From assembly GCA_020354595.1 (NCBI GenBank), contig CP070650.1:186355-193302 (forward strand): a DNA stretch of 6,948 nt. The letters run 5' to 3'. Source of the DNA: Myxococcales bacterium (GTDB lineage Bacteria > Myxococcota_A > Polyangia > Polyangiales > Houyiibacteriaceae). The notes under the pieces are model-generated. The model was not told the DNA's origin, made no database searches, and was given only the letters and a program-made list of their open reading frames with translations. This document shows positions 6,799 through 6,948 of the stretch, one piece after another (position 1 is the first letter of the stretch; every line of letters begins with the position of its first letter). Made by a program: the position numbers and the translations under genes.

Positions 6799-6948
6799 AT
6801 GAGCGCAGATGAAGCACAAAAGACGCTGAAGCAGGAGCTTGAGGACACCCGCAACGACCTCAAGCGGACCGCCGATGAGATCAAGCTGAAGCTGCACCTC
6901 GCCGGTATGGACGCCAAGGACGCGTGGGAAGAGGTTCAGCCACGCCTG
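6799..6948 (+). CDS. Small coiled-coil-like protein of unknown function, N-terminal part, cut by window edge
   Basis: I do not recognise this protein. Exactly 50 codons are visible before the right edge, with no stop. ATG 6799 follows a perfect AAGGAGG and a promoter-like element, so expression is likely, possibly strong. The first 34 residues are charged and helical, with Leu10, Leu14, Thr17, Leu21, Thr24 and Ile28 spaced 4-3-4-3-4, as in a two-stranded coiled coil. The segment IKLKLHLAGMDAKDAWEE (28-45) then breaks at Gly36 into a second short amphipathic helix. There is no signal peptide or membrane segment, and there are no cysteines in the visible part, so a cytoplasmic protein is expected. 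It is divergent from ppsA and shares its upstream region, but nothing else ties it to the metabolic operon. Full length cannot be judged. Confidence 0.8.
   Translation, partial: MSADEAQKTLKQELEDTRNDLKRTADEIKLKLHLAGMDAKDAWEEVQPRL

Overview
This is a GC-rich window with dense coding and wobble positions dominated by G and C. That gives long spurious antisense open frames, as in Myxococcota and other high-GC bacteria. A myxobacterium-like or related proteobacterial host is my best guess from codon style and protein flavour. It is inference only, since no rRNA or other phylogenetic marker is present.

Layout. Almost the whole window (about 1-6581) is one minus-strand operon of central carbon metabolism. 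In transcription order it encodes phosphoenolpyruvate synthase (6581-4266), a Bacillus AcsA-type acetyl-CoA synthetase (4264-2507), pyruvate dehydrogenase E1 alpha (2510-1533), E1 beta (1536-562) and the N-terminal part of a dihydrolipoamide acyltransferase E2 (569 to the left edge). All junctions are tight: a 1-nt gap, then overlaps of 4, 4 and 8 nt. The three PDH genes start with TTG, GTG and GTG, each behind a visible Shine-Dalgarno sequence, so translational coupling is likely. A 217-bp divergent intergenic region (6582-6798) separates the operon from a plus-strand small gene that runs off the right edge. Its 50 visible residues form a charged, heptad-patterned helix of unknown function.

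How the genes work together. The operon holds three routes around the PEP/pyruvate/acetate/acetyl-CoA node. PpsA makes PEP from pyruvate (ATP to AMP + Pi). AcsA makes acetyl-CoA from acetate (ATP to AMP + PPi). PDH makes acetyl-CoA from pyruvate. No E3 (lipoamide dehydrogenase) gene is visible; it may lie beyond the left edge or elsewhere.

Points worth a second look are the gluconeogenic/catabolic mix in one coupled operon, an E2 that appears to carry two peripheral-subunit-binding domains in tandem, a Gly-rich E2 linker encoded by six 12-bp repeats, and sigma-54-like elements on both sides of the divergent promoter region. I found no mobile element, CRISPR array, RNA gene or clearly novel system.
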